The notes under the pieces were generated by a model, which saw only the letters and a program-made list of their open reading frames with translations, made no database searches and was not told where the DNA came from. A program made the translations under genes and the position numbers. A stretch of 5,081 nucleotides of DNA from Neisseriaceae bacterium (GTDB lineage Bacteria > Pseudomonadota > Gammaproteobacteria > Burkholderiales > Neisseriaceae): positions 1 to 5,081 of the forward strand of contig JAFWUA010000041.1 in NCBI GenBank assembly GCA_017518785.1. Direction: 5' to 3'. The first letter of the stretch is position 1. The number at the start of each line of letters is the position of its first letter. This document shows, in pieces, positions 5,012 to 5,081 of the stretch.

Positions 5012-5081
5012 GATTTATTTTTACGAATGCCCAATGCGATACATCGCCAATGAACCCAATAAATTGGGCAGTCTATTCACC
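5012..5081. other. Unassigned window edge, possibly a gene end
   Basis: By analogy with copy 1, a gene end could lie here. On the minus strand one frame is open from the edge to TAA at 5021-5023 (ending ...LAMYRIGHS). Another ends at TAA 5008-5010 inside the repeat but is interrupted by TGA at 5077-5079. On the plus strand an ATG at 5010-5012 is open to the edge with GGAAAG upstream. None can be chosen from 70 bases. Confidence 0.2.

Overview
The window looks like chromosome of an AT-rich member of the Neisseriaceae (Betaproteobacteria). The strongest pointer is the ArgJ protein, which as I recall matches neisserial ArgJ closely at both ends (start MAVNLT, C-terminus INADYRS). A second pointer is a repeated 13-mer, AGTCTGCCGGAAA, which resembles the DNA uptake sequence (DUS) dialects of this family and in one place forms an inverted pair acting as a hairpin. 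Genus and species cannot be fixed from the sequence.

Layout. Every confident gene lies on the minus strand, so transcription runs from high to low coordinates. At the right is a lone gene for an unknown four-helix membrane protein (4098-4496). Next comes argJ (2439-3656), the bifunctional enzyme of the cyclic arginine pathway. A hairpin made of two inverted DUS-like words follows its stop. After it comes a compact unit: yohJ (1943-2359), yohK (1245-1946), nnrE (625-1248) and a small unknown membrane protein gene (249-605). The first three are joined by two ATGA stop/start overlaps and are almost certainly co-translated. The left edge (14-220) holds a weak plus-strand reading frame whose 3' part is a fragment of the window's repeat family.

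Function. YohJ and YohK are the two membrane subunits of a CidA/LrgA plus CidB/LrgB type system. Relatives move small carboxylates (pyruvate in Bacillus PftAB, glycolate/glycerate in plant PLGG1), and others are linked to lysis control. NnrE epimerises damaged, hydrated NAD(P)H so that a partner dehydratase can repair it; no dehydratase is visible here. Its tight coupling to a carboxylate-type transporter is the most interesting gene-level observation.

Non-coding content. The intergenic DNA (3657-4097 and 4497-5081) is dominated by a family of palindromic, MITE-like repeats: two long copies (3921-4101 and 4820-5011) with matching ends, a related shorter palindrome (4585-4717), a decayed copy (3820-3883) and a truncated one (144-212). 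Both long copies carry the DUS-like word at the same end, and one runs into the stop codon of the 4098-4496 gene. No transposase, tRNA, rRNA or CRISPR array is present. I see repeats and ordinary metabolism, not a clear new multi-gene system.
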